A DNA stretch of 32,245 bases from Elusimicrobia bacterium GWC2_61_19. Its GTDB lineage: Bacteria; Elusimicrobiota; Elusimicrobia; Elusimicrobiales; UBA9959. Where the stretch lies: assembly GCA_001799795.1 (NCBI GenBank), contig MGUD01000005.1:1-32245 (forward strand), written 5' to 3'. Shown here piece by piece: positions 1 to 6,596 of the stretch (position 1 is the stretch's first letter; the number at the start of each line of letters is the position of its first letter). Below the pieces are notes generated by a model, which worked only from the letters and a program-made list of their open reading frames with translations, ran no database searches and was not told the origin of the DNA. A program made the position numbers and the translations under genes.

Positions 1-28
1 TTAAAGCTAAGTCGTTGATACTGACTCA
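1..28 (-). CDS. Start of a probable IS30-type transposase (partial, runs off the left edge)
   Basis: Only nine codons are visible (MSQYQRLSF, then the window ends). The start is well supported on the minus strand: an AAGGAG Shine-Dalgarno site (positions 36-41) lies seven bases before the ATG at 28. The peptide resembles the N-terminus of IS30-family transposases, which often read M-x-x-Y-x-x-L-(T/S) followed by a helix-turn-helix. That family call rests on very few residues, and another small regulator is possible. The bases outward of it look like an insertion-sequence end. Confidence 0.4.
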
Positions 29-80
29 TGTGCAACTCCTTATTCTTGCTGTAGTCTACAAGATAAGTGTTGCACTAGGA
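29..80 (-). mobile_element. Probable outer end of an insertion sequence
   Basis: Between the transposase-like start and the cyclase gene lies an AT-richer stretch. It contains the 11-base near-palindrome TGTAGTCTACA (50-60) and GTGTTGCACT (67-76). TTGCAC also recurs next to the start codon (minus-strand reading, 29-34). Ends with a GTGCAACAC-type sequence are common in IS30-like elements; this is from memory and the exact boundary is not determined. The other end lies outside the window. Confidence 0.3.
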
Positions 81-111
81 GCTTGAGGGAACCCTGCCCC
101 ATTTTCTTTTT

Positions 112-120
112 TGTTATACT
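112..120 (+). promoter_or_regulatory. Extended -10 promoter of the first cyclase gene
   Basis: TGTTATACT matches the extended -10 form TG-n-TATACT. No -35 box is visible at normal spacing. The hexamer ends at 120 and the ATG is at 128, so transcription would begin at or one base before the start codon. Confidence 0.55.
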
Positions 121-127
121 TTTTTCC

Positions 128-736
128 ATGAAGAAAAATATCGGCGGGATGAGCACTAAGAAATTCTTTGGGCTTGTGCGCGGGCGCAATGCGCGCAACG
201 CGGCCGCGCTGGACGCGCGGATAAACAAGGCCTGCGGGGCCGAGCTGACGGTCGTTTCCTGCGACTCCTCCGGTTTTTCCAGGAAGACGCACGAGCACGG
301 CATCATAGAGTTCATGGACAACATGGTGAAATGCCATGACGCCCTGGAAAAAATAGTGGCCCGGCACGGCGGCGTGACGCTGTCCGACAAGGCCGACAAC
401 CTTATGCTGGTCTTCGACGAGCCCGCGGCGGCGGTGGCCTGTTCCATAGAGATGCACCGCTGGCTTAAGAAGCGCAACAGGACCGTGCCCGAGCGCAAGA
501 AATACAATATCTGCGTGGGCATCCACCACGGGCCGCTGCTGCGGTTCGCGGACGACGCCTACGGCCCGGCCGTCAACGTGGCCTTCAAGCTGGGCGAGGA
601 TGTGGCGGCCAAGGACGAACTGGTGGTGAGCGGACAGGTGAACGAGGTTATAAAGAAAATGTTCCGCACCGATTATGCCAAACATACCACCATAGGCGGT
701 ATTACCTTCGACGTCTACAAGGTGAAATACAGATAA
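128..736 (+). CDS. Class III nucleotide cyclase homology domain protein, diverged active site
   Basis: This is a stand-alone cyclase homology domain of about 202 residues with no sensor or membrane part. Both metal-binding aspartates can be placed: D46 in CDSSGF and D90 in the position of the usual GDG. The later GP-x-VN motif (YGPAVN) is also present. However, the lysine that normally lies four residues before the second aspartate is serine (S86), GDG reads ADN, and the transition-state arginine after N-x-A is lysine (NVAFK). It may therefore be inactive, or use another substrate or a partner. I chose ATG 128 because a TATACT box ends seven bases upstream. An upstream TTG at 83 would place the promoter inside the gene, and ATG 149 with a GGCGGG run before it is the alternative. 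A strong terminator follows. Confidence 0.75.
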   Translation: MKKNIGGMSTKKFFGLVRGRNARNAAALDARINKACGAELTVVSCDSSGFSRKTHEHGIIEFMDNMVKCHDALEKIVARHGGVTLSDKADNLMLVFDEPAAAVACSIEMHRWLKKRNRTVPERKKYNICVGIHHGPLLRFADDAYGPAVNVAFKLGEDVAAKDELVVSGQVNEVIKKMFRTDYAKHTTIGGITFDVYKVKYR

Positions 737-761
737 AGCCGCGAAGTAAGCGGAAATAAGA

Positions 762-789
762 ACGCCCCGCGTGAACGGGGCGTTTTTTT
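762..789 (+). terminator. Rho-independent terminator after the cyclase gene
   Basis: ACGCCCCG (762-769) pairs perfectly with CGGGGCGT (776-783) around a six-base loop and is followed by a run of seven T. It overlaps the stop codon of the convergent phosphoesterase gene, and the moderately T-rich sequence on its other side may serve that gene too. Confidence 0.9.
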
Positions 790-1903
790 ATTCTTTCTTG
801 AGGATCAGCAGCGGGATCTCGGCGGGCGCCAGCCAGCGCAGCGGGGGACCCCAGGTGCCCACGCCGGAAGTGACGTAGAACGCGCTGTCTTTTATGCGGT
901 ACAGGCCGTAAAAATATTTATAGGCCAGCCGGGTGAAGGCGTTGAAAGGGAAGATCTGGCCGCGGTGGGTGTGGCCGGAGAGGGTCAGGTACTCGCCGGT
1001 TCGGGCTATCTCTTTATAGTAAACCGGCTGGTGGCTCATGAGCACCGTGAATTTTCCGTGCTGGCTCTTTTTCAGCAGGGCGGTGACTTCCTCAGCCGAA
1101 ATATTTTCGGTGTGAATGTCGCCCAGGCCTATAAGTTCTATATCTTTAAGGTCCAGGGCTTCGTTCTTAAGCAGTTTTATGCCGAAAGACTTATAGCAGG
1201 CCATGGCCTTGTCCAGGCCGTAATAGTATTCGTGGTTGCCCAGCGAGCCGTAGGTGCCCAGGCGGCTTTTCAATTTGAGGGACGCTTCCGCCAGGCCCTC
1301 CCTGCAGGTGAGGCCGGGGTCCACCAGGTCGCCGGTTATCAGCACTATGTCGGGTTTGGCCGCGTTTATGCGTTCCACTATGCCGTTGAACTGGCGCAGT
1401 TTCCAGCCGGAGTCCACGTGCATGTCGGAGATCTGGGCTATGCGGAAGCCCTCCAGCGCGGGCGGCAGGTCTTTCATCGCTACCGGTATTTCATTTATAT
1501 CCGGCGTCCTGAGGCCGCCGTAAAGTGCCCAGGCCAGTATGCCGGCCAGCGCGGTCAGGGTGAGGCGCGGCAGGTGGGGGAGTGCCGCGCTCTGGCCCGC
1601 GCGGCGCAGGATAAGGGCGGCCAGGTCGGAGCAGAAAAAGATAAAAGCGGCTATGAGTATAACGCCCATCCAGGCGTAGCCGGCGGCGTAGATGGCTTCC
1701 AGCACGGGGGTGTGGCACTTGTGCTTGAGGAACATGGTGAAGGGGGAGAGGAACGCCGCGGTGAGCAGGGCGAGGCGCAGCCAGGCGGTGGCGGCGGGTG
1801 CGAGGCCGAAGCTTTTTGAGAGCCAGCGCGCGGCGTAGAAATGGAGGCCTATGTAGAAGGCGATGAGGGCGATGAAAACGGGCAGGAAGTGGTGATGTTT
1901 CAT
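788..1903 (-). CDS. Membrane-anchored calcineurin-like metallophosphoesterase (YkuE/YaeI type)
   Basis: The protein has about 371 residues. The first 130 hold four or so hydrophobic segments that anchor it in the membrane. The rest is a metallophosphoesterase domain with the whole metal-binding set: D160-x-H162 (SDMHV), GDLVD at 191, GNHEYY with N223-H224, SHQP near 280 and SGHTHRGQ near 300. Family members hydrolyse phosphoesters or pyrophosphate bonds, often of lipid precursors; the substrate here cannot be read from sequence. I start at ATG 1903 rather than at 1939, because the upstream ATG lies beyond the promoter box at 1916-1921 and would place that box inside the gene. No Shine-Dalgarno site is visible. 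It shares a palindromic promoter with the divergent transporter gene. Confidence 0.85.
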   Translation of the reverse strand: MKHHHFLPVFIALIAFYIGLHFYAARWLSKSFGLAPAATAWLRLALLTAAFLSPFTMFLKHKCHTPVLEAIYAAGYAWMGVILIAAFIFFCSDLAALILRRAGQSAALPHLPRLTLTALAGILAWALYGGLRTPDINEIPVAMKDLPPALEGFRIAQISDMHVDSGWKLRQFNGIVERINAAKPDIVLITGDLVDPGLTCREGLAEASLKLKSRLGTYGSLGNHEYYYGLDKAMACYKSFGIKLLKNEALDLKDIELIGLGDIHTENISAEEVTALLKKSQHGKFTVLMSHQPVYYKEIARTGEYLTLSGHTHRGQIFPFNAFTRLAYKYFYGLYRIKDSAFYVTSGVGTWGPPLRWLAPAEIPLLILKKE

Positions 1904-1914
1904 GGGGCTTGGGT

Positions 1915-1926
1915 AATTATATAATT
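1915..1926. promoter_or_regulatory. Divergent promoter with one palindromic -10 box
   Basis: AATTATATAATT is a perfect 12-base palindrome, so TATAAT can be read on both strands (plus 1920-1925, minus 1921-1916). The plus-strand GTG start is at 1932, six bases after its hexamer. The minus-strand ATG is at 1903, twelve bases after its hexamer. The two promoters therefore overlap almost completely and should exclude each other. Confidence 0.6.
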
Positions 1927-1931
1927 TAGGT

Positions 1932-2843
1932 GTGACCATTACCCCACTGGGCGCTATCTGGCTGACCGTCTGTATAAATTCATTTATTCCTATTCTTGGT
2001 TTTTTCGCGGCGGGGCGGATCTCGCCGCCGCTTTTTGCGCTGGCGGGGTCGGCGCTGGGTTTCGCCTGTTTTGTGCCGTGGGCGGTTAAGAATAATATTT
2101 TCCCGGTCTACTTCAGGCGGGACTTATGGCCGCGGCTTTTTGCTATCGGGCTTTTTGGCAGCGCGCTGCCTATTGCGGCGCTGGTGCTGGCGCTGCGGTA
2201 TACTACGCCGGCTAATGCGGCTATTCTTGGCCAGATAGAGGCGGTTTATACTGTTATTCTTTCGCGGTTGTTCCTTAAGGAAAAGATCTCGGCGAGTCAG
2301 CTTTTTGGCACGGGGTTGGTGTTGGCGGGGACTATGCTGATAGCTTTTAAGGAGCGGCTGACTATCCGCTGGACTGGGGACTTGGTGGTGCTGGCGGTGC
2401 CGCTGATGTACCAGATCTCGCATTTATTCAGCAAGAAGCTGCCTAAGGACCTGTCGCCGGTTTTTGTGGCTTCGGCGCGCACGCTGTTCGCCACGCTGGG
2501 TATTCTGCCGGTTTTCCTGCTGGGCTTCGTTATGCCGGTGGCGGCTTTCGAGCCCAGTTTTGAGCTGCTGGGTATTGTGCTGGCCTGGGGGCTGGTGCTG
2601 ACGGCGCTTAATAATGTGCTCTGGTACAAGGCCATCCTGAATATGGACCTGTCCAAGGCCACGGCCATTGTGCTGTCCTACCCGGTGCTGACGGCGCTGC
2701 TCTCGTCCGCCCTCGGCCTGGAAAAGATCCAGCCCTACCAAATAATAGGCCTCGCCCTGGCCCTCGCCGGCGCCTACTGGGTAACGCTCCTGGTAAAAAA
2801 ACAACACAAAGAAGAAGTCCCTATACCGTTATCAGGGCTATAA
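1932..2843 (+). CDS. EamA/DMT-superfamily transporter
   Basis: This 303-residue protein is almost entirely hydrophobic, with about ten membrane helices in two similar halves, as in drug/metabolite (EamA) transporters. The first half ends in a typical segment (NAAILGQIEAVYTVILSRLF), followed by a short charged hinge at LKEKIS. The second half ends in a segment reading L-A-G-A-Y-W-V. The substrate is unknown. The GTG start at 1932 is six bases downstream of TATAAT, which suggests a leaderless mRNA. The last 20 or so codons recur about 1.5 kb downstream at 4275-4346. A 134-base inverted repeat with a T run directly follows and may end transcription. Confidence 0.85.
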   Translation: MTITPLGAIWLTVCINSFIPILGFFAAGRISPPLFALAGSALGFACFVPWAVKNNIFPVYFRRDLWPRLFAIGLFGSALPIAALVLALRYTTPANAAILGQIEAVYTVILSRLFLKEKISASQLFGTGLVLAGTMLIAFKERLTIRWTGDLVVLAVPLMYQISHLFSKKLPKDLSPVFVASARTLFATLGILPVFLLGFVMPVAAFEPSFELLGIVLAWGLVLTALNNVLWYKAILNMDLSKATAIVLSYPVLTALLSSALGLEKIQPYQIIGLALALAGAYWVTLLVKKQHKEEVPIPLSGL

Positions 2844-2856
2844 CACGCCCTTTGAC

Positions 2857-2990
2857 GGGGCTGCCGAGGGTATGGGATTTGAGGGCACGGCGTCGCGAAC
2901 ACCGTTCGCGCGCCTCGTCTCTCGGCCTCGTCGCTTGCGCAAGCCTCGGCCTCCGAGACGGCCCTCAAACCCCATACCCTCGGCAGCCCC
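2857..2990. repeat. 134-base inverted repeat with nested hairpins
   Basis: The outer arms (2857-2886 and 2961-2990) are 30 bases long and match at 29 positions. Inside are a 7-base-pair hairpin (CGCGAAC / GTTCGCG, 2894-2910) and the perfect palindrome GCTTGCGCAAGC (2933-2944), flanked by GTCTC and GAGAC. The right arm is followed by CGGTTTTTC. It could be a transcription terminator, a small non-autonomous mobile element, or both. No second copy is seen in the window. Confidence 0.7.
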
Positions 2991-3073
2991 TCGGTTTTTC
3001 AGGTCGTTAAAAAAGAGAAATTCGCCATCTCCCATCCCGTCGTAAACCCCGAAAAAATCTGACGCGCGCGAAT

Positions 3074-3107
3074 TTGACATCTTTGCCTGCACTCGGTAGA
3101 CTATATA
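3074..3107 (+). promoter_or_regulatory. Possible promoter for the second cyclase gene
   Basis: TTGACA (3074-3079) is followed 17 bases later by TAGACT (3097-3102), with an overlapping TATATA (3102-3107). It lies at the left side of the AT-rich island, upstream of the second cyclase gene. The long leader of about 230 bases would contain the 66-base palindrome. Confidence 0.35.
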
Positions 3108-3136
3108 GGGGTTCCTAACTTCCTATTTATCAGCAG
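3108..3136 (+). repeat. Truncated copy of the 80-base inverted-repeat element
   Basis: GGGG then TTCCTAACTTCCTA repeats the left arm of the elements at 5592 and 7018 with seven bases missing. It continues with CTATTTATCAGCAG, which matches the interior of the element at 4202-4215 at 13 of 14 bases. It seems to be the remaining left end of a damaged copy. Confidence 0.45.
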
Positions 3137-3188
3137 TCATATATTTAAATCTGCTTTGGGAAGGTATTAAGTCTATGGAAAAGCTGGG

Positions 3189-3254
3189 AAAGGGGTCAGG
3201 TCTTGATTCTTTACTTTTTATTGGATTAGGCAAAAGTAAAACCTCGACCCCTTT
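3189..3254. repeat. 66-base imperfect palindrome (REP/MITE-like)
   Basis: AAAGGGGTCAGGT (3189-3201) pairs with ACCT-C-GACCCCTTT (3241-3254). TTTACTTTT (3210-3218) pairs with AAAAGTAAA (3232-3240), with an eight-base bulge between the two stems and a 13-base loop. GGGGTCAGGTCTTGA-type palindromes recur between genes in many environmental bacteria, which suggests a mobile repeat. That parallel is from general familiarity, not a search. Confidence 0.55.
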
Positions 3255-3342
3255 GCGTTAAGAGCCCGCAGGAATGCTGCTAGCAGTTTTTGAAGTGCTG
3301 GAAATTAGTGCCTTCCGACAAAACCTAGTTAGGAGACCAAAT

Positions 3343-4143
3343 ATGGGGTTATTTAAGTTTAATGAGAAAGACTATTTTGTCCATGAGTTCTCCGATAGGA
3401 AACGTCGATGCGTTAAATTAAGCGAGTTTAAAAGATTTAACCCTGATGTTTTAGGGCTTGGCGAAATAAATGTTAAAGCAGAACGGAAAGAAGTTGTATG
3501 CGCAATATTCGATTTGTCAGGGTTTACTGATTTTTGCAAACAAATAGATCCTCGTCTTGCAATTCCAGCGTTTTTATCTGGATATTTGAATTGGTTCTTT
3601 GATACTCTTCGTGATTGTTTTGTGGACAAAAGAACAGACAGTGATGGAGGTGGAGTGGCATTATATTCAGACCCACCATTCTTCTGCAAGTTTATGGGAG
3701 ATGGGCTACTCCTCCTATGGGATGCAGAGAATCTAAATGCTATTCCTATGCATAATATTATTGGAATATGCGCTACGATATGTTCTAAGTATAAAAAAGA
3801 GTTTATAAAAACCACGTCGAAAACAATGGCATATTTGCCAGCCAGATTGCGATGTGGTATAGCAAGAGGGGATGTTTATGGGGTGGGGAATGGTAGTGAT
3901 TTCGTGGGCCCTTGTATTAATCTTGCTTCGCGATTGCAGAAACTGGGACCATTATCATTTGTTGTAAGTAAAAGAGGGTTTGATTTTAATGAGCATTTGG
4001 ATGAGTCGATGACCAAACTGTTTACGCTGCAAAGTGCGGTTGTAAGGGGGATTGGTAACCAGGAGTTAATATACATATTAACTGAAGAATTGCCATTATT
4101 AAACCGAGAAGATAGAAAAATAATACGACGCTTAATGAAATAA
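3343..4143 (+). CDS. Class III adenylate cyclase catalytic domain protein
   Basis: The protein has 266 residues and a complete class III active site. D57 lies in IFDLSGFT. K116 and D120 lie in KFMGDG, the lysine being the adenine-recognition residue. D186 lies in DFVGP, and N193 and R197 lie in NLASR. It should make cAMP from ATP, though specificity is inferred only from those residues. No sensor, HAMP or membrane segment is visible, so input must come from elsewhere. I start at ATG 3343, seven bases after AGGAG (3331-3335), instead of ATG 3274, which lacks such a site. The gene is far richer in A+T than its neighbours and sits in a repeat-bordered island, so it was probably acquired by transfer. 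It does not resemble the cyclase at 128 closely. Confidence 0.88.
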   Translation: MGLFKFNEKDYFVHEFSDRKRRCVKLSEFKRFNPDVLGLGEINVKAERKEVVCAIFDLSGFTDFCKQIDPRLAIPAFLSGYLNWFFDTLRDCFVDKRTDSDGGGVALYSDPPFFCKFMGDGLLLLWDAENLNAIPMHNIIGICATICSKYKKEFIKTTSKTMAYLPARLRCGIARGDVYGVGNGSDFVGPCINLASRLQKLGPLSFVVSKRGFDFNEHLDESMTKLFTLQSAVVRGIGNQELIYILTEELPLLNREDRKIIRRLMK

Positions 4144-4179
4144 GGGAAATATATAGGGGGTGCTGTCTACTAGGTAGAT

Positions 4180-4261
4180 GGGGGCGTTGTTTGCTAATTG
4201 ACTATTTATCAACAGAGCGGGATTGATTTCTTCAAATAGTTAAATAATCAAGAACGCCCCC
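4180..4261. repeat. 82-base inverted repeat, diverged member of the 80-base family
   Basis: GGGGGCGTT (4180-4188) pairs with AACGCCCCC (4253-4261), and a weaker match continues inward to CTATTT / AAATAG. Its left arm agrees with the elements at 5592 and 7018 at about 19 of 28 positions, many differences being transitions, and it keeps AGAGCG in the middle. It marks the right edge of the AT-rich island. Confidence 0.5.
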
Positions 4262-4274
4262 TATCTGCCCTCGC

Positions 4275-4346
4275 CTCGCCGGTGCCTACTGGGTAACGCT
4301 CCTGGTGAAGAAACAACACAAAGAAGAAATCCCTGATATTGCCTGA
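4275..4346 (+). pseudogene. Second copy of the 3' end of the EamA transporter gene
   Basis: These 23 codons plus TGA repeat the end of the transporter gene (2763-2825) with only about four base changes over 55 bases, then diverge. The reading frame is kept (ending LVKKQHKEEIPDIA against LVKKQHKEEVPIPLSGL), and the differences are mainly third-position, with one Val to Ile. The remnant therefore comes from a related coding copy that evolved under constraint, not from a fresh copying error. Its stop codon overlaps the Shine-Dalgarno site of the next gene. Confidence 0.8.
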
Positions 4347-4353
4347 GGTGGTT

Positions 4354-4779
4354 ATGAAACATATTCTTAAGCTCGCTGCGTATACTTTTGGTTTCCTGGT
4401 GCTGCTGGCCGGGGCTTATATTTATTCGGCGGTGAACCAGCGGCGGAAATTCATCGAGGAGTCAGTGGGGATCCTGTCCATGGTGAATGCGGCCGAGGAC
4501 GTGGCCAAGCTGGAGCCGGAGTTCCATCCGGAATTTATCTGGGTGCGTAAGTTCAAGGACGGCAGCTGGGCGGCGGCGCGTGCGCTGGACGAGGAGGAGA
4601 CGGATTACGGCTTTACGGCGGCGCTCATCTATACCGGCGGCGGCAAGTTCTGGCTGTCCAGCCACGGGTTCTGCGGTTTTGAGGGTGTGGAGGGGGAACT
4701 GGGGGCTATAAAAGCCGAAAGCGCGGCCGAATTTGTAGCGGGCGCGGAAGCGGGGTTGGGTTTTGAAAGGTATAGGTAG
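4354..4779 (+). CDS. Small membrane-anchored protein of unknown function
   Basis: The protein has 141 residues and I do not recognise a family. Residues 5-27 form one hydrophobic segment, an uncleaved anchor or signal, followed by a soluble part of about 110 residues with alternating hydrophobic positions that suggests a small alpha/beta domain facing the periplasm. ATG 4354 is preceded by GAGGTGG (4345-4351). That site overlaps the TGA of the transporter remnant, so the gene was once probably translated directly after a transporter gene. It may be the original operon partner of that transporter. A short inverted repeat follows it. Confidence 0.65.
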   Translation: MKHILKLAAYTFGFLVLLAGAYIYSAVNQRRKFIEESVGILSMVNAAEDVAKLEPEFHPEFIWVRKFKDGSWAAARALDEEETDYGFTAALIYTGGGKFWLSSHGFCGFEGVEGELGAIKAESAAEFVAGAEAGLGFERYR

Positions 4780-4793
4780 GGGGTGGAGTTCCG

Positions 4794-4833
4794 GGGATAG
4801 TATACAGAACTCCTAATTAAATATACTGTCGCC
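4794..4833. repeat. Short inverted repeat, copy 1 (GGGAYAGTATA type)
   Basis: GATAGTATA near the left end and TATACTGTC (4822-4830) at the right form imperfect arms. The element matches the copy at 6597-6632 through the consensus GGGAYAGTATACRGAACYCC followed by YAATT. It lies between a stop codon and the next gene, as does the other copy. Confidence 0.6.
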
Positions 4834-4856
4834 AGAACTACTACAAAGGGAATATT

Positions 4857-5579
4857 ATGAAAACAACTGTAATAGCCGCAGTATTTTTCTTTTTTGCGTC
4901 GTCGGTCATGGCGCAGGAGGCATTGGCGACTAAAAAGTGGAAAGACGCCGCTGAGCTCTCGTCCGTGCAGACCTCCGGCAACTCCAAAACCTCTACCATA
5001 GCCGCCAAGAACCTGTTCAACTACGATTGGAGTAAGACCGCGCTGGAAGTGGTGGCCGGGGGCCTCGGCACCAAGAGCAGGAATATCGTGACCGCCGAGC
5101 AGTATAACGCCTCGGAAAAGGTCAGTTTCAAGCTCACCGGCAAGAATTACGCCTTCGAGAAAGCCGGCTGGGACAAGAACCGCTTCGCCGGCATAAAGGA
5201 CCGCTACGATTTCGGCGTGGGCGTCGGGCGCCATCTGCTGGACCAGGGGAAAGATAATCTTTTCGCCGAAGCCGGCGGCGGCTACATCATCGAGGACCGC
5301 ACCCGCTCGGCCAACCAGTCCTTCGGCACCTACCGCGGCTACCTTAAATACATCCGGACCCTTTCCGCCACGGCTAACGCCAGCCAGGACTTCGAGTACA
5401 TCGGCAACATGCAGGACGCCAACGGCTACCGCATGAACACCGAGACCGCGCTGGTGGCTTCGATCTCGACCCACTTCACGCTGAAGACGTCCTACGTGTG
5501 GAAATTCTCCGGCAATCCCGGCGGCGGCTTCAAAAAGACCGACACCATGACCTCCATGGCTCTGATCGTTAATTTCTGA
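4857..5579 (+). CDS. DUF481 (YdiY-like) outer-membrane protein
   Basis: The protein has 240 residues. A signal peptide covers residues 1-20 (hydrophobic FFFFAS, cleavage likely after VMAQ or VMA). The mature part begins with the family's typical phrase, where ELSSVQTSGNSKTSTIAAKN matches the W-x-(G/S)-x-x-x-x-GNS-x pattern of DUF481 proteins. Alternating strands follow, ending in a C-terminal phenylalanine, as in outer-membrane barrels. These proteins are salt-induced or adhesion-linked in some bacteria; the role here is unknown. A weak Shine-Dalgarno site (AAGGGAA) precedes the ATG. An 80-base repeat follows and may end the transcript. Confidence 0.85.
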   Translation: MKTTVIAAVFFFFASSVMAQEALATKKWKDAAELSSVQTSGNSKTSTIAAKNLFNYDWSKTALEVVAGGLGTKSRNIVTAEQYNASEKVSFKLTGKNYAFEKAGWDKNRFAGIKDRYDFGVGVGRHLLDQGKDNLFAEAGGGYIIEDRTRSANQSFGTYRGYLKYIRTLSATANASQDFEYIGNMQDANGYRMNTETALVASISTHFTLKTSYVWKFSGNPGGGFKKTDTMTSMALIVNF

Positions 5580-5591
5580 CGGCAAGGCATG

Positions 5592-5671
5592 GGGGACGCT
5601 GCTTCCTAACTTCCTAAATCCACACGCTATCTCAGAGCGTAATAATTAGGAAGTTAGGAAGCAGCGTCCCC
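5592..5671. repeat. 80-base inverted-repeat element, copy 1
   Basis: The 26-base arms (5592-5617 and 5646-5671, beginning GGGGACGCTGCTTCC) are perfect inverted copies around a 28-base centre. The copy at 7018-7097 has identical arms, the same length and five differences in the centre. Size, perfect ends and spread suggest a MITE moved by a transposase in trans. As RNA it would form a very stable hairpin. Confidence 0.85.
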
Positions 5672-5687
5672 TGTGGGCCAAAAGACC

Positions 5688-5727
5688 GGGGCGGGGTGGG
5701 GCTTTGGGCTCAGGGAGGGAAGGGGGG
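5688..5727 (+). other. G-quadruplex-prone G-run tract before a promoter
   Basis: Seven runs of three or more G fall within 40 bases (5688-5691, 5693-5696, 5698-5701, 5706-5708, 5713-5715, 5717-5719, 5722-5727), with loops of one to four bases. The tract ends eight bases before the -10 box of the next gene, in the place of a -35 element. Confidence 0.7.
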
Positions 5728-5734
5728 AAAGCTG

Positions 5735-5740
5735 TATAGT
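5735..5740 (+). promoter_or_regulatory. -10 box for the DUF4105-like gene
   Basis: TATAGT ends six bases before ATG 5747, so transcription should start at the start codon. No -35 box is visible; the G-run tract occupies that place. Confidence 0.5.
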
Positions 5741-5746
5741 ATAGGT

Positions 5747-6535
5747 ATGAGATTTATTCTTCTTGTCCTTTCGGTTCCTTTGTTTGCCGCTAACACTTAC
5801 TCACAGACCAACGCTCTCGCGGACTTGATGGGCGCGCCTGGCGCCGCGGTTCTCGATGTGGCGGTGCCGGGGCCGGTGGCGGTGGAGAGCTATCCGGATT
5901 ATGAGCAGGACCGTAAGCCGGCCGCGCAGGTTTCCAACGCGGGCGGTGTGCGGGTGCTTGCCGGGGTGCGCTTCGAGCGGGACGCCAAGGCCAATATTTA
6001 CAGGTGGGGCGAGCTGAGGATAGAGGACGCGGCGCTTGAAGAGGTTTATTTCGGCTTCAGGTCGGCCAGTGTGGGGCACAATTTTATTATGTTCTCGTTT
6101 AAGGACGGGGCCAAGCTGGTGGTTGAAGTGCTGCCCTGGAAGAAGAGGGGGGAGAAGTTCGACCCTATAGTGGCCGGCACTACCGGCAAGTACGATCTGG
6201 TGTGGAACCTGGTTTCCTTCGACAGCTTTCTGGAGACCGCGGTGGGCAGCCAGGGGCTTTACGTGGATGTTTACCCCATGAAGCTGAGCCGCGAGGAGAA
6301 GCTGCGCATGCTGGACGCGGCCATAGCCGAGGCTACCCGGGACTACCGCGGCGAGAAGTACAACACTTTAACCAACTCCTGCAGCAGCAACGCCCTAAAG
6401 GTGTTCGCCAAGGGCACCGGTCATCACCTGGTGCTGGGCCGCATGCTGCCCTCCGTGGTTATAAAGCACCTCAAAATGCGCGGCTTCCTGGGCGAGGCGC
6501 AACACTACGATTCCTCCAACTGGAACAAGCTGTAG
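5747..6535 (+). CDS. Secreted DUF4105-like protein (permuted papain-like His/Cys pair)
   Basis: The protein has 262 residues with a signal peptide over residues 1-19. Two motifs fit the DUF4105 family, also known as the N-terminal periplasmic domain of Lnb: H111 in GHNFIMFSF and C212 in TNSCSSNAL. The histidine comes before the cysteine, as in circularly permuted papain-like enzymes. Members are periplasmic and one group has been linked to lipoprotein N-acylation, but this protein lacks any membrane domain, so that role is only a possibility. The protein encoded at 30929-32032 is a distant paralogue with the same motifs and spacing. I start at ATG 5747 because the TATAGT box lies directly upstream; an upstream in-frame start at 5696 would put the promoter inside the gene. 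A terminator follows. Confidence 0.7.
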   Translation: MRFILLVLSVPLFAANTYSQTNALADLMGAPGAAVLDVAVPGPVAVESYPDYEQDRKPAAQVSNAGGVRVLAGVRFERDAKANIYRWGELRIEDAALEEVYFGFRSASVGHNFIMFSFKDGAKLVVEVLPWKKRGEKFDPIVAGTTGKYDLVWNLVSFDSFLETAVGSQGLYVDVYPMKLSREEKLRMLDAAIAEATRDYRGEKYNTLTNSCSSNALKVFAKGTGHHLVLGRMLPSVVIKHLKMRGFLGEAQHYDSSNWNKL

Positions 6536-6556
6536 GGCTATCCTTTCAACTTGCTT

Positions 6557-6587
6557 AACCGCCGGGTAACCCCGGCGGTTCCGTTTT
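6557..6587 (+). terminator. Rho-independent terminator after the DUF4105-like gene
   Basis: AACCGCCGGG (6557-6566) pairs with CCCGGCGGTT (6571-6580) around the loop TAAC and is followed by CCGTTTTC. The stem has ten perfect pairs; the T run is short. Confidence 0.75.
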
Positions 6588-6596
6588 CTAGTTCCT

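Noticed and set aside
3123-4215. Direct repeat CTATTTATCARCAG as a target-site duplication of the cyclase island
   Set aside because: Both copies lie inside members of the inverted-repeat family, so shared descent of those elements explains the match better.
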